From Flammeovirgaceae bacterium UBA7330 (lineage in GTDB: Bacteria; Bacteroidota; Bacteroidia; Cytophagales; Cyclobacteriaceae): a stretch of DNA of 64,000 bases. The stretch covers positions 478,102 to 542,101 of the forward strand of contig DKPQ01000023.1 of the NCBI GenBank assembly GCA_002471275.1, in the 5' to 3' direction. The translations under genes were made by a program, and so were the position numbers. Shown here piece after piece: positions 1 to 9,430 of the stretch; the stretch's first letter is position 1, and each line of letters begins with the position of its first letter. Below the pieces are notes generated by a model. The model did no database searches. It worked only from the letters and a program-made list of their open reading frames with translations, and was not told the origin of the DNA.

Positions 1-74
1 AAATTACCGCTGTGAAAGGGGCATTTGCCGGCTCCATTAGCCCCGGATGTACTCGAATGATTTCTGTTTTCCAT
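1..74 (-). CDS. katG: Catalase-peroxidase N-terminus (partial, runs off left edge)
   Basis: Reading the minus strand from an ATG at 74 gives 24 codons that run off the left edge. They start M-E-N-R and contain GAGKCPFHSGN. The GKCPFH block shortly after the initiator is the typical N-terminal signature of KatG, the bifunctional haem catalase-peroxidase that removes hydrogen peroxide. In KatG it precedes the conserved NRDWWPNQL segment, which would lie outside this window. The haem-binding and catalytic residues cannot be seen, so the call rests only on this short signature and the correct distance from a start codon. A short inverted repeat lies 65-87 bases upstream. Confidence 0.72.
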   Translation of the reverse strand, partial: MENRNHSSTSGANGAGKCPFHSGN

Positions 75-138
75 TTTTGAATAGATTTTTGAATGTTTAT
101 GAAGGTAAAAGTACTATAACCTTTATTTATTAATTTTA

Positions 139-161
139 TATAAGTATTAGTTTAACTTATA
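139..161. promoter_or_regulatory. Inverted repeat upstream of katG
   Basis: Perfect 7-base inverted repeat TATAAGT-N9-ACTTATA in an AT-rich gap (75-353) between katG and the divergent epimerase gene. Its position and symmetry fit a dimeric regulator site such as OxyR or PerR, but it matches no consensus I can name. No convincing Bacteroidota -7 box (TAnnTTTG) was found for either gene in this gap. In such AT-rich DNA a chance origin is possible. Confidence 0.25.
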
Positions 162-353
162 CATTAGCCAATCCGACTCACTCACTATACTCAACATGTC
201 AATGCTTCTGTTGTTCAAAAAATCATCACCTATCATCCCTAATATCAAGGTACTCATTAAATTAAATTTCCACAATAATTTTATGGATCCGGAAGCAGTC
301 TGATTAGGTACATGTTAAGTAATTCAATAAAGGATTTCTCTTAAACTCAAACA

Positions 354-1313
354 ATGAAAATAATAGTTATCGGTGGCACCGGGCACATTGGCTCATACCT
401 TATCCCAGGATTGATCAAAAAAGGACATGAGGTGATCTGCGTCAGTCGCCAGGAACGTGTACCTTACCATACAGACGAATCCTGGAAGTCTGTCAGGTTT
501 GTGACGATTGATCGAAATGAAGCTGAGCAACAAAGCACGTTTGGTGAACTGATAAAAAATTTAGGTGGTGAGGTGGTTGTCGACTTCATTTGTTTCACCC
601 CGGAAAGTGCTCAAATGATTTCACAGGCACTTCATGGTAGTGTAAAACACTTCCTTCATTGCGGCACCATGTGGGTCCATGGCCATAGTGAGGCAGTGCC
701 CACCAGGGAAGATCAACCCCGAAAACCATTTGGAGAATATGGCATTCTGAAAGCTGAGATAGAATCCTACCTATTGGATTTACATAAAAAGACAGATTTC
801 CCGGTGACATTGCTTCATCCCGGACACATCTCAGGACCTGGCTGGTTGCCGATAAATCCTGCAGGGCACCTTAATCCCGAGGTATTCATCAAACTTGCAA
901 AAGGAGAAGAAGTCATCTTACCAAACCTGGGTATGGAGACCGTACACCACGTGCATGCCGAGGATGTAGCCCAGGCCTTTGAGCGGGCAATAGAAAATCC
1001 GGAGAAAGCGATTGGTGAAAGTTTTCACGTGGTGTCAGAACAAGCGCTTACCTTAAGAGGCTTTGCCATGGCTGTGGCGGGTTGGTTTAAGAAAGAAGCT
1101 AACCTCAAATTTCTACCCTTCGATCAATGGAAAGAAACCGTGTCAGAACGAGATGCCGAGCTCACCTGGGACCATATCACCCACAGTCCAAATGGGAGTA
1201 TCGAAAAAGCCAGGAGATTAATTGGTTATCATCCAAAGTACAGTTCTCTGGAAGCAGTGAAGGCAGCGGTGAAATACCATTTCGACAAAGAATACCTTCC
1301 TTATAGGCTGTAA
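354..1313 (+). CDS. NAD-dependent epimerase/dehydratase family protein (extended SDR)
   Basis: A 319-residue cytoplasmic protein of the extended short-chain dehydrogenase/reductase superfamily. The N-terminal Rossmann motif GGTGHIG (residues 7-13) binds NAD(P), and the catalytic Tyr-x-x-x-Lys pair is Tyr129/Lys133. The segment HCGTMWVHG (102-110) takes the place of the usual Ser-containing strand, so the third catalytic residue may be Thr or Cys. Members epimerise, dehydrate or reduce nucleotide sugars and related substrates. The exact substrate cannot be read here, and the neighbours give no pathway. Start ATG follows an AT-rich leader without a Shine-Dalgarno sequence, which is usual in this phylum. 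Confidence 0.85.
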   Translation: MKIIVIGGTGHIGSYLIPGLIKKGHEVICVSRQERVPYHTDESWKSVRFVTIDRNEAEQQSTFGELIKNLGGEVVVDFICFTPESAQMISQALHGSVKHFLHCGTMWVHGHSEAVPTREDQPRKPFGEYGILKAEIESYLLDLHKKTDFPVTLLHPGHISGPGWLPINPAGHLNPEVFIKLAKGEEVILPNLGMETVHHVHAEDVAQAFERAIENPEKAIGESFHVVSEQALTLRGFAMAVAGWFKKEANLKFLPFDQWKETVSERDAELTWDHITHSPNGSIEKARRLIGYHPKYSSLEAVKAAVKYHFDKEYLPYRL

Positions 1314-1372
1314 TTGGGTGATCTCTTTTAAATTGAAAGTGTAATGTTTTTGATGCAACTAAACTTTCTCAT

Positions 1373-3208
1373 ATGAGAATATTCATTCCTGTATTACTTC
1401 TTCTCATCATCCAATCATGTACGAATAAGGATCAACCGGAAAACGATTTGCCATCGGGCCCTCTTGGTGAACAAATCACTTTTATCAATAATCCGGATAA
1501 CTTCGGATCAGAAAAGGAAAGATTGGATGCGCTTTTCGAAACCTATACCTCCTATCTGCTTAGCTCCTCTCCAATCAATGCTACTTTTTATGGAAAGCCA
1601 GGATACGATCATTTATGGGATGATCTCTCACCGGAAGGACTCCAAAAAAGCGTTGATGAGCTGGGTTTATTTTATAACCTCCTCGATGGGTTTGATCCTT
1701 CTAAGCTCTCACCAGATGATGAACTGAATTTTTCGATATTTAGCAGGACTGTCAGGGACAATTACGAACTCTTCAGCCAGTTCCCTGAACAATACCTGAT
1801 CATAGACCAGGTACAGGGAATTCACCAGGCCATTGCACAGGTTATTCAGATGATGCCCACAGATGATGAAGAAGCCATTGAAAACATGCTGACGAGGCTT
1901 AATGGCATCCCAACATTAATGAAACAACTTCAGACTACACTCAGAGAGGGGGTTGACAAAGGGATTGTGATGCCTAAGAATACAGTCATAAAAGTACCCG
2001 ATCAGCTGAGAGGCATTACATCAGAAAATCCTGAGCAGAGCGTTTTTTATGTACCATTCACCTCTTTACCTGAAGAGATCCACCAGGAAGGTGGGTCTTC
2101 CATTCAGGAACGTGCCCGAAAGATCATTACCGAAAAAGTTAATCCTGCTTTTAAAAGTTTCACTCAATTCTTTGAAGAAGTGTATATACCAAATACCAGG
2201 GAAACTTACGGCCTCAGTGACTTACCAAATGGCAAGGCCTGGTACAGCATGCGTATCCAACACCAGACAACGACCAAGCTTACTGCCGAACAGATCCACC
2301 AGATAGGTAGGTTGGAAGTAAACCGTATCAAAGATGAGATGCTAGATATCATTGATCAACTTGACTTTGAAGGAGACCTTGATGCCTTCAATGAGTTCCT
2401 GAAAACAGATCCAGGTTTTTATTTTGATGATCCGGAAATGCTGGTAATAACTTACCGCGACATCTGTAAAAGAATAGACCCCATGCTTCCGAAATTGTTT
2501 GGTAAACTGCCCCGGCTTCCATATGGCGTGAAGGTAGTACCAGCATACCAGGAGCAGGCTACTACAACGGCATATTATCAGCCGGGCGCTGCATCCAATG
2601 GTATACCCGGCAACTTCTTTGTGAATACCTACAACCTACCCAGCAGACCAAAATGGGGAATGGAGGCGCTCGCAATTCACGAAGCTGTACCGGGTCATCA
2701 CCTTCAAATTGCCTTAGCCCAGGAACTGGAAAATGTACCTGAGTTTAGGACGATGGTCATGTTCACTGCTTTTGTAGAAGGTTGGGGATTGTATTCTGAA
2801 AGCCTCGGTAAGGACCTCGGACTGTATAAGGACCTTTATTCCAGATACGGACAGCTCACCTTCGAGATGTGGCGTGCGATAAGATTGGTTGTGGATACAG
2901 GCATCCATCAATTGGGGTGGAGCAGGCAAGATGCGATCGACTACTTCAAAGAGAACTCCAGCATGACCGACCAGGATGTGATTGTGGAGGTGGATCGATA
3001 CATCGCGTGGCCCGGGCAGGCACTGGCCTATAAAATCGGTGAGCTGAAGATCAAAGAGCTTAGAAGAAATGCAGAGGAAGAGTTAGGGAAAGGATTTGAC
3101 ATCAGGGCATTTCATGATGTAGTGCTGGGATCGGGTTCTGTTCCACTGGATGTATTGGAGCAAAATGTGAATCAATGGGTTCAGAATCAAAAAGCTACTC
3201 TACATTAA
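1373..3208 (+). CDS. DUF885 family lipoprotein (putative zinc metallopeptidase)
   Basis: A 611-residue protein with a lipoprotein signal (lipobox LIIQSC, Cys16), so it is probably membrane-anchored in the periplasm or outer membrane. The long helical body is that of the DUF885 family. It carries HEAVPGHH at 436-443, an HExx(P)GHH-type zinc motif, and EGWGLYSE at 469-476, which resembles the downstream Glu-containing helix of gluzincin-like peptidases. The family is generally treated as putative zinc peptidases, but substrates are mostly unknown. Its 3' end overlaps the convergent gene by 14 bases. It lies 59 bases after the epimerase gene and could share its transcript. Confidence 0.85.
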   Translation: MRIFIPVLLLLIIQSCTNKDQPENDLPSGPLGEQITFINNPDNFGSEKERLDALFETYTSYLLSSSPINATFYGKPGYDHLWDDLSPEGLQKSVDELGLFYNLLDGFDPSKLSPDDELNFSIFSRTVRDNYELFSQFPEQYLIIDQVQGIHQAIAQVIQMMPTDDEEAIENMLTRLNGIPTLMKQLQTTLREGVDKGIVMPKNTVIKVPDQLRGITSENPEQSVFYVPFTSLPEEIHQEGGSSIQERARKIITEKVNPAFKSFTQFFEEVYIPNTRETYGLSDLPNGKAWYSMRIQHQTTTKLTAEQIHQIGRLEVNRIKDEMLDIIDQLDFEGDLDAFNEFLKTDPGFYFDDPEMLVITYRDICKRIDPMLPKLFGKLPRLPYGVKVVPAYQEQATTTAYYQPGAASNGIPGNFFVNTYNLPSRPKWGMEALAIHEAVPGHHLQIALAQELENVPEFRTMVMFTAFVEGWGLYSESLGKDLGLYKDLYSRYGQLTFEMWRAIRLVVDTGIHQLGWSRQDAIDYFKENSSMTDQDVIVEVDRYIAWPGQALAYKIGELKIKELRRNAEEELGKGFDIRAFHDVVLGSGSVPLDVLEQNVNQWVQNQKATLH

Positions 3209-5459
3209 AGTATTTCCTGATTGAAACAGGTTCACCCTCCACTGTAATTCCTTCTACGACCACTTCGAATCGTCCCTTTGTGTCAGAAGTGAAAAACTGG
3301 AGATCAAACTTCCCGGATTCATCAACAACAACCTCAGGATTCCAATAAAGCTGATCACGGAAATCAGGAATCTTTGCACTTAGATCTGACTCTCTCACTT
3401 CACTATTTTCATATTCAGGAAAGGTATATGTTTTTTCCGGGGATACTGCTTTGTATTTTAATTCCCGACTTTGATGACCAGGCACAAATCCCTGTAGGTT
3501 GCCTTCCTTTGTCCTGAAAGAAATAATTCCATCGATCACTTTGGGTCCCATAAAATATCTGTTGTTGATGACACCAATGCTTTCAATACGATAAGGACTA
3601 AATGCCAAAATCTCTTCACTCTTTACTGGTAGACCATCTAAAAAAGCATAGGGCTCCAGTTTTGGCTTCATGAGGGTTTTCAAGGATACTCTGAATTCTA
3701 ACGAGGGCTCTTTCCCCCTTACGGCTACCATAGGTATATACTCAATAAAAGATTCTCTGATGGTTGGGAATCGATTGTAGTCATCGAGAACATAATAATA
3801 ATCAAAGTGACCGAACTGCTCAATGTATGGCTTCTGTTCGGTGATAGAATCAGCCTTTACCTCAAAGTAGGCATTCTCTATTTGGTTCCGTATACTACGC
3901 TCAACGATTTCCCTGACCATGGCTGAGTCTAGAATTACCGGTGGAAATTCCAAAGCCGGAAATGATTGTAAAAATTGCGGATCTACCTCAATCATATCGG
4001 CAGAAAGCTTGTCCATGCTGGTGATATATGCAACCCTGCCTTCTTCAAGTGGTTCCACCACCATATTAAATCTTCCATCATTCATGACCGGGGCTGCTTT
4101 AATTTGATATTCCTTACCAATTATTGAGTAGGCAACAAATGCATTTTCAACATTTACAGAATCATGAATTTTAATTTGCCCTGATACCATTTCACCCCGA
4201 TGATCAGGCAATAAACGAATTTCGTGAGGTAAATCTTCAAACTTCCAGGTAGATGCAATCATCAAGTCATTGACAAGTTTTTCACCTTTAGGATCAAAGA
4301 GAAAATTTGGATCGAATCGATGTAATTCCTTTACCCCACTCAGAAGTTTCTCAGAAGAATTCAAGTGAAGTGGGATTCCATTGTCATTTACCTTATTTAC
4401 AGAAATCGAAAACCTCGTTTCTTCCTGAAAATTGATTGGCAAGGAAACCAATGCCCTGTTTTTATAGGGTTGGTTGATGAATTCAGTCAAAGGCTTTTGC
4501 TTAGACCTGTTATAAACGATCCGCTGTGAGATATTTACATCATCTTTGAGCGCTTTTAGAAGTAGAGTACCTTCATTTAATTCGTATTTTGATAAGCTGA
4601 ATTCTTCATTACTGATAACTTCTTTTTCGAGAATCTTTTGAGCACCATAAAAAACCTGAAACTGAATGGTCTCCTCACAATCACATGCAATTCGTGTTAT
4701 AAAATACCTTTCCCTCACCTCCACTTGAATCGCATATTTGTTTGGCATGACTTCCGGTAGGTCAAAGAATTGAAAATTCCCGGTCAGGTCTTCGATGATC
4801 AATTGATATTGAGTATTGCTTTTCGGGGTATAGTTGAATAATGCAAAGCCTGGTGAAACTGAACTTATGTTATCTATGACCGTTCCCTCCTGATCCACCA
4901 CCCTGCCATTGAAGTCAACCCCTCTCCCCTGATAATCTTTTACTTCTACTGCCATTGTATTTTCAACGCCATTCACAAGGTTACCACCTTCGGGATAAAA
5001 TTCAACAGATAGCTGTTTACTCTCCTGATTGGGGGTGTAAACTTCAAATGGGTTGACTATCTGTAAAGGGTGATGGTAAAATTGATTGAAATTTCTCATC
5101 CATCGGGTATAGGCTATTAGTTGGTAACTTCCGGTTGGGATAAGTGATGGGATAAAAAAATCACCATAGCCTTTACCTTTAGATAATCTGATTTTAGCCT
5201 GATAGATGGGCTTAAGATCCTTATCGATGATCTCAACATAGAGAATGGAGCTTAGATTTGAATGCTTGTTTGTTTGAGCGCTCACCACATCAGCAGAAAA
5301 GAGTAGTGTCTCACCGGTAATCAAGGAGGAGCTATTCATGTGTATATGAACTTCTTCCATAATATTTGCATTACCCTGTGCACTCCCATTTACGCTGATT
5401 AGCGTAAATGATGCCATCATGAGATAAAGGTGGATCAATGTGCTTACTTTTCTATTCAT
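3195..5459 (-). CDS. MG2-like (macroglobulin-fold) secreted protein
   Basis: Last gene of a four-gene operon. The ATG at 5459 overlaps the preceding stop by 8 bases and begins a good signal peptide (MNRKVSTLIHLYLMMASFT, then a cleavage site near GSAQG). Longer in-frame readings would run through the upstream gene. The 754-residue product has an MG2-like N-terminal module (tMet-free pattern of LITGETLLFSADV followed by GSYQLIAYTRWMRNF) and further beta-sandwich segments. The C-terminal block IPDFRDQLYWNPEVVVDESG recurs in Bacteroidota proteins of this type. Many relatives continue into a TonB-plug domain, which is not obvious here. It probably acts at the cell surface or periplasm with the receptor encoded upstream. 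The molecular role is unknown. Confidence 0.72.
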   Translation of the reverse strand: MNRKVSTLIHLYLMMASFTLISVNGSAQGNANIMEEVHIHMNSSSLITGETLLFSADVVSAQTNKHSNLSSILYVEIIDKDLKPIYQAKIRLSKGKGYGDFFIPSLIPTGSYQLIAYTRWMRNFNQFYHHPLQIVNPFEVYTPNQESKQLSVEFYPEGGNLVNGVENTMAVEVKDYQGRGVDFNGRVVDQEGTVIDNISSVSPGFALFNYTPKSNTQYQLIIEDLTGNFQFFDLPEVMPNKYAIQVEVRERYFITRIACDCEETIQFQVFYGAQKILEKEVISNEEFSLSKYELNEGTLLLKALKDDVNISQRIVYNRSKQKPLTEFINQPYKNRALVSLPINFQEETRFSISVNKVNDNGIPLHLNSSEKLLSGVKELHRFDPNFLFDPKGEKLVNDLMIASTWKFEDLPHEIRLLPDHRGEMVSGQIKIHDSVNVENAFVAYSIIGKEYQIKAAPVMNDGRFNMVVEPLEEGRVAYITSMDKLSADMIEVDPQFLQSFPALEFPPVILDSAMVREIVERSIRNQIENAYFEVKADSITEQKPYIEQFGHFDYYYVLDDYNRFPTIRESFIEYIPMVAVRGKEPSLEFRVSLKTLMKPKLEPYAFLDGLPVKSEEILAFSPYRIESIGVINNRYFMGPKVIDGIISFRTKEGNLQGFVPGHQSRELKYKAVSPEKTYTFPEYENSEVRESDLSAKIPDFRDQLYWNPEVVVDESGKFDLQFFTSDTKGRFEVVVEGITVEGEPVSIRKYFNVE

Positions 5460-6657
5460 ACCAAAAGTCCGGCGTATCTGTGGTGGCATAGTAAGAGCAG
5501 TCTGTACAACCTCTTCGTTGTACAAAAGCTGATTGGGGCATATCTGATGTATCCAACTGGTAGATATAATCCGCGAACCCCAAAGTGATATTCTCGATAG
5601 CTTCCTCTGGAGTGCCTTCCGTAATATCACCACATTCTCCTGTTTCTTCATCACAAACAATGATCTCCCCGCAGTAAAATGGGAAAGGAGCAAGGGCAAT
5701 CAGGTTACGAAAATCAGAACCCCTTGTGAACTTTTTTCTTTTGGTGCTTTCACCGGATACTTCAAAATAACCAAGCACTATTGACTCCGGATCACTTGCA
5801 TTGGTAATATTACCAACAATTGAGCCTTGCTGAGCATCAAAAAAAGAACCGGAAGATTCATTGTTATCTTTCAGTTGCTTATAGTAATTATAAGCCGACT
5901 CTGTAAGTGAATACTGCCGGACCAATAGTGAATAAGCATGCCTTAGCTTACTATCTGTTTCTGGGATAAAATTAATCGGGACATCCAATACACGAGGCTG
6001 ACTAAGACCAACCGTAGTGGCCAGCAATAGGTTGTTAGAGTACCCGGTTGAATAGCATGGGGTAGGCACAAAATCAATCTCGACGATCTGCCTGTCTATT
6101 ACCTCATGCGTTGCGGCAAAAGGTGGAAGAATCAGATGGGTACCTTCCCATTCATACCTGAAATATCTATTTTGACTTTCTTCGGAGTCAATGAAAAATT
6201 GAGCTCCAAACACAACTTCTTCCAAATCACTGTCAATCACTTCCTTAGGATCCCAATGAACGTTGTCAATTTCTGTCGGAGATACCAGTTCTACTTGCTC
6301 TGAAACAAAAAGCTGTCCTTCATGAAGCACTTTTAATTGGTACTTTACACCTATTTCTGCTTTGAATCCCATAGGAGAAGTGTACCTCCCATTACTCTCT
6401 TGCAGATACGAAAACACATTACCAAATTCATCTTCAACAGACACTTCTGCATCAATGATCTCTGGCATTCCGTAATCATCGTTGAGGCTACGGGTATAAG
6501 AGATGTTTACATAATGCGTTTTGTCTGCATTTGTCAGGACTCCTGAGATTACTAATATCTTATCATTTTCTGGAAAATCGACTTCAAAAGGTTGTACACA
6601 ACCAAAAAAGATGATCATAAACACCAATAAAAAAGAATAGTTTGCTCCCCTCCTCAC
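5452..6657 (-). CDS. DUF4249 domain lipoprotein
   Basis: A 401-residue lipoprotein starting at a GTG (6657), four bases after the receptor stop codon. The lipobox IFFGC places the lipid Cys at residue 20. The mature N-terminus, VQPFEVDFPENDKILVISG, followed by LTNADKTHYVNISYTRSL, is characteristic of DUF4249. These proteins are encoded next to TonB-dependent receptors in Bacteroidota and are thought to be their surface lipoprotein partners, by analogy with SusD. The C-terminal region has several paired Cys (for example CGEIIVCDEETGECG and RRGCTDCSYY) that may form disulfides or bind metal. The ligand is unknown. Confidence 0.85.
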   Translation of the reverse strand: MRRGANYSFLLVFMIIFFGCVQPFEVDFPENDKILVISGVLTNADKTHYVNISYTRSLNDDYGMPEIIDAEVSVEDEFGNVFSYLQESNGRYTSPMGFKAEIGVKYQLKVLHEGQLFVSEQVELVSPTEIDNVHWDPKEVIDSDLEEVVFGAQFFIDSEESQNRYFRYEWEGTHLILPPFAATHEVIDRQIVEIDFVPTPCYSTGYSNNLLLATTVGLSQPRVLDVPINFIPETDSKLRHAYSLLVRQYSLTESAYNYYKQLKDNNESSGSFFDAQQGSIVGNITNASDPESIVLGYFEVSGESTKRKKFTRGSDFRNLIALAPFPFYCGEIIVCDEETGECGDITEGTPEEAIENITLGFADYIYQLDTSDMPQSAFVQRRGCTDCSYYATTDTPDFWYE

Positions 6658-6661
6658 TGAA

Positions 6662-9430
6662 TCAAAATTTGAAATTGTAACTTATTGTAGGAATTGGATT
6701 GCCAAACACTACCAGTTGGTAGCTTTTTGCCACACCATCCTCCACTTTAAAGAATACTGAATATGGATTGTCCCTGCCCAGCAGATTATAGACAGAGAAT
6801 GACCAAAAGGAATGACTTAGTTTTTTGGTTATGTGATTTCCTTCCAGATTCATCCCAAAATCAACTCTGAAATAATCGGGAATCCTGTATTCATTCCTGT
6901 CCGAATAGTAGACGTTATCAAAATCATGTAATTTGTATATGGCTACCGGTATAGTCACTGGTCTTCCTGTATTATAGGTCATGTTTAGTGATAAACTAAA
7001 TCGACGGGTCAATTTGTAGTTTGAGACCACATTCACGGTGTGGGGTTTATCATATGATGTCGGGAAATATTTACCTCCATTGATGATCTCTTCTGCTGCG
7101 TCCCCATCAAGCTTGATAAAGGACCTTGCGTATGAGTAATTCATCCAACCATTCAACTTTCCTTTCTTTTTTATCGAAAACTCAATGCCGTACGATTCTC
7201 CTGGTCCTTGCAGTATGTCTCGCTCAATAAATTGATTAAGCATAAAATCAGAACCCACTTTAAAATCCTTAAGATTTTGCAGGAACTTATAATATGTTTC
7301 TACAGAGGTCTCCAGCTTATTATTTAGCAGATTACGGTAAAATCCGACTGATACCTGGTCAGCAATCTGTGGCAGCAAATGAGGACTGGAGAGTCGCCAT
7401 GTATCTGTCGGAGACAGAGATGCGGAATTTGACATCACATGAATATATTGCCGCGTTTTGTTGTAGCTAATCTTTAATGATGAAAAATCGGTGATGCTGA
7501 ATCGTCCTGAAAACCTAAATTCTGGTCCATGATAGGCACTGATGATTTCTCCTTTCCCATATACAGTTGAGTCAGTTCGCGTTGAACCATTGACAACAGA
7601 ACCTTCGTAACTAAATATCTGCTGAGGCCCAAGTGCATTAAACATCGAATATCTGAGCCCACCGTAAACAGAAATTCTGTCGGTAATCTCAAACTGATCG
7701 GAAATATGGATAAAGGACTCAAGCCCATACTCTTTGGGTACTTCCTGAGGTGAGATAATTGATTCTGTCCCAAAAGGCAACTTACTCCCGGGGTTGATTA
7801 CATAATACTTGGCTCCAAGCCCGTAATTCACAGTATGCTTATCCCCAATAAAATTATTTAACTCAACCTCTATATTCTTTTCTTCCAGGGTAAAGTCCTG
7901 GTTGAATGAATTGGGTGGAGAATCAGTGAATGATAAGTCATACTGATACTTTACTAAAATGGCAGAAATATTCAGATCAAAATTAGGATTGAACCGATGG
8001 ATCCAATCAAGCGTAGCATTAGAATTGGTATATTGAAAATCCGAAAACGAAAACAAGGTATCAGAGGCCAGCTTAAACCGATCTTTACTAAAATACCCTG
8101 TCAGTACCAGTCGATCCTTATCTCCAAGTTCATGATCCAATGTAGCATTGAGGTCATAAAAGGACACCTTATTCCCGTTGAATTCAGCATCTTTTGACTT
8201 ATTCAAAATCCAGTTGGAATAAGTGGTTCGTCCAGAAACCAGTAGACTCGTCTTTTCATTGATCAAAGGAATTTCGAGTGTAAGTCGCCCAGTGATAGGA
8301 CTGATTCCTCCTTCCCCTTTAAAATCAGTCTTACTACCGGATTTTGATCGAATATCAAAGACCGAGGAAAGTCTACCTCCATATTTGGCCGGGATACCAC
8401 TCTTGAAGATTTCCATGCTCTCCATTGCTTCGGAGTTGAATACTGAAAAGAACCCAAAAAAATGGGAGGAATTATAGATTGGGGCTTTGTTAAGCATGAT
8501 CAGGTTTTGATCAGACTTCCCTCCTCTTACATTGAAACCGCTGGCACCTTCACCCACAGTTTGTACACCTGCTTCAGTCGTCGACACTTTCATCAGGTCT
8601 TTCTCTCCCAGCAAAATAGGAATGTTCTTAGATTCCTCTATATCAATCTTTCTTACTCCCATTTGAACGTTGGAAACATTGATATCTCTGTCGGATTCTA
8701 CCAGAACTTCCTGAAGTGCGATAATATCCACAGCCATTTTTATGTCCATGCGACCACTGGAAAATATTACAACATTTCTGGTGGTCGTTTTCATTCCTAC
8801 AAACTGAATGAACAATGTATGTTTTCCATTGGGGAGCTTTAGTGAATAAAATCCATTTTCATCTGTGCTGGAAGCAATAAAGGGATTTTGTGTATACACC
8901 AATGCTCCTTCAATTGCTTCACCATCTTCTACATTTTTGACATAGCCTGCAATCGTCGAATTACCCCCTGAAACCATCTCATTCCTGTTTCCAATTTCAA
9001 ACACATAGTTTTCCAAATCCGACGCTTCAGCCTGATTAATATATTCCCGCGAAAACACCAATCCCTTTTCTATGACTGAAACGTCCTTTTCCTTTGACAA
9101 AAAGGATTTGGTTATTTCAGGGTCATCAATAATGGCAACATTCTTTGTTAGAATTACTCTCCCTTCAAATTGAAAATAATTGATTGAAGTACCCTTGAAC
9201 AATTGAGTAAGCTTATCTTCCAGGGAATCCCCTTGAAGTTCTCCACTGAAGCTCAAAGAGTCCAACCAGTCATTTTGATAAAAAAATTGTACCTCGTGAG
9301 CCTTTTCCAATTCGGAAATCACAGTGGTCACCGGTAAGTCTGATTGAACCTGCCCAAATACGTTGTATTGTATAACAAGACAAAACAGCAGAAAAACGCC
9401 TCCTAAAACGATTGCACGATTATTAACCAT
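6662..9430 (-). CDS. TonB-dependent receptor with STN and carboxypeptidase-like domains
   Basis: A 922-residue outer-membrane receptor. The ATG at 9430 shares one base with the preceding TGA (TGATG); a TTG one codon earlier is less likely. Order of domains: signal peptide (to about 28), STN secretin/TonB short N-terminal domain (about 40-95), CarboxypepD_reg-like beta-sandwich (about 160-235), plug with the FNVRGGKSDQNLIMLNK segment (about 265-370), then a 22-strand-type barrel ending in Phe. STN domains usually contact a FecR-type anti-sigma factor, but no FecR or sigma gene lies beside this operon. The substrate is unknown, and the receptor is not SusC-sized with a SusD. Confidence 0.9.
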   Translation of the reverse strand: MVNNRAIVLGGVFLLFCLVIQYNVFGQVQSDLPVTTVISELEKAHEVQFFYQNDWLDSLSFSGELQGDSLEDKLTQLFKGTSINYFQFEGRVILTKNVAIIDDPEITKSFLSKEKDVSVIEKGLVFSREYINQAEASDLENYVFEIGNRNEMVSGGNSTIAGYVKNVEDGEAIEGALVYTQNPFIASSTDENGFYSLKLPNGKHTLFIQFVGMKTTTRNVVIFSSGRMDIKMAVDIIALQEVLVESDRDINVSNVQMGVRKIDIEESKNIPILLGEKDLMKVSTTEAGVQTVGEGASGFNVRGGKSDQNLIMLNKAPIYNSSHFFGFFSVFNSEAMESMEIFKSGIPAKYGGRLSSVFDIRSKSGSKTDFKGEGGISPITGRLTLEIPLINEKTSLLVSGRTTYSNWILNKSKDAEFNGNKVSFYDLNATLDHELGDKDRLVLTGYFSKDRFKLASDTLFSFSDFQYTNSNATLDWIHRFNPNFDLNISAILVKYQYDLSFTDSPPNSFNQDFTLEEKNIEVELNNFIGDKHTVNYGLGAKYYVINPGSKLPFGTESIISPQEVPKEYGLESFIHISDQFEITDRISVYGGLRYSMFNALGPQQIFSYEGSVVNGSTRTDSTVYGKGEIISAYHGPEFRFSGRFSITDFSSLKISYNKTRQYIHVMSNSASLSPTDTWRLSSPHLLPQIADQVSVGFYRNLLNNKLETSVETYYKFLQNLKDFKVGSDFMLNQFIERDILQGPGESYGIEFSIKKKGKLNGWMNYSYARSFIKLDGDAAEEIINGGKYFPTSYDKPHTVNVVSNYKLTRRFSLSLNMTYNTGRPVTIPVAIYKLHDFDNVYYSDRNEYRIPDYFRVDFGMNLEGNHITKKLSHSFWSFSVYNLLGRDNPYSVFFKVEDGVAKSYQLVVFGNPIPTISYNFKF

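Noticed and set aside
5460..5699. 240-base N-terminal extension of the MG2-like protein
   Set aside because: It runs in another frame through the DUF4249 gene. The ATG at 5459 starts a proper signal peptide and overlaps the upstream stop by 8 bases.
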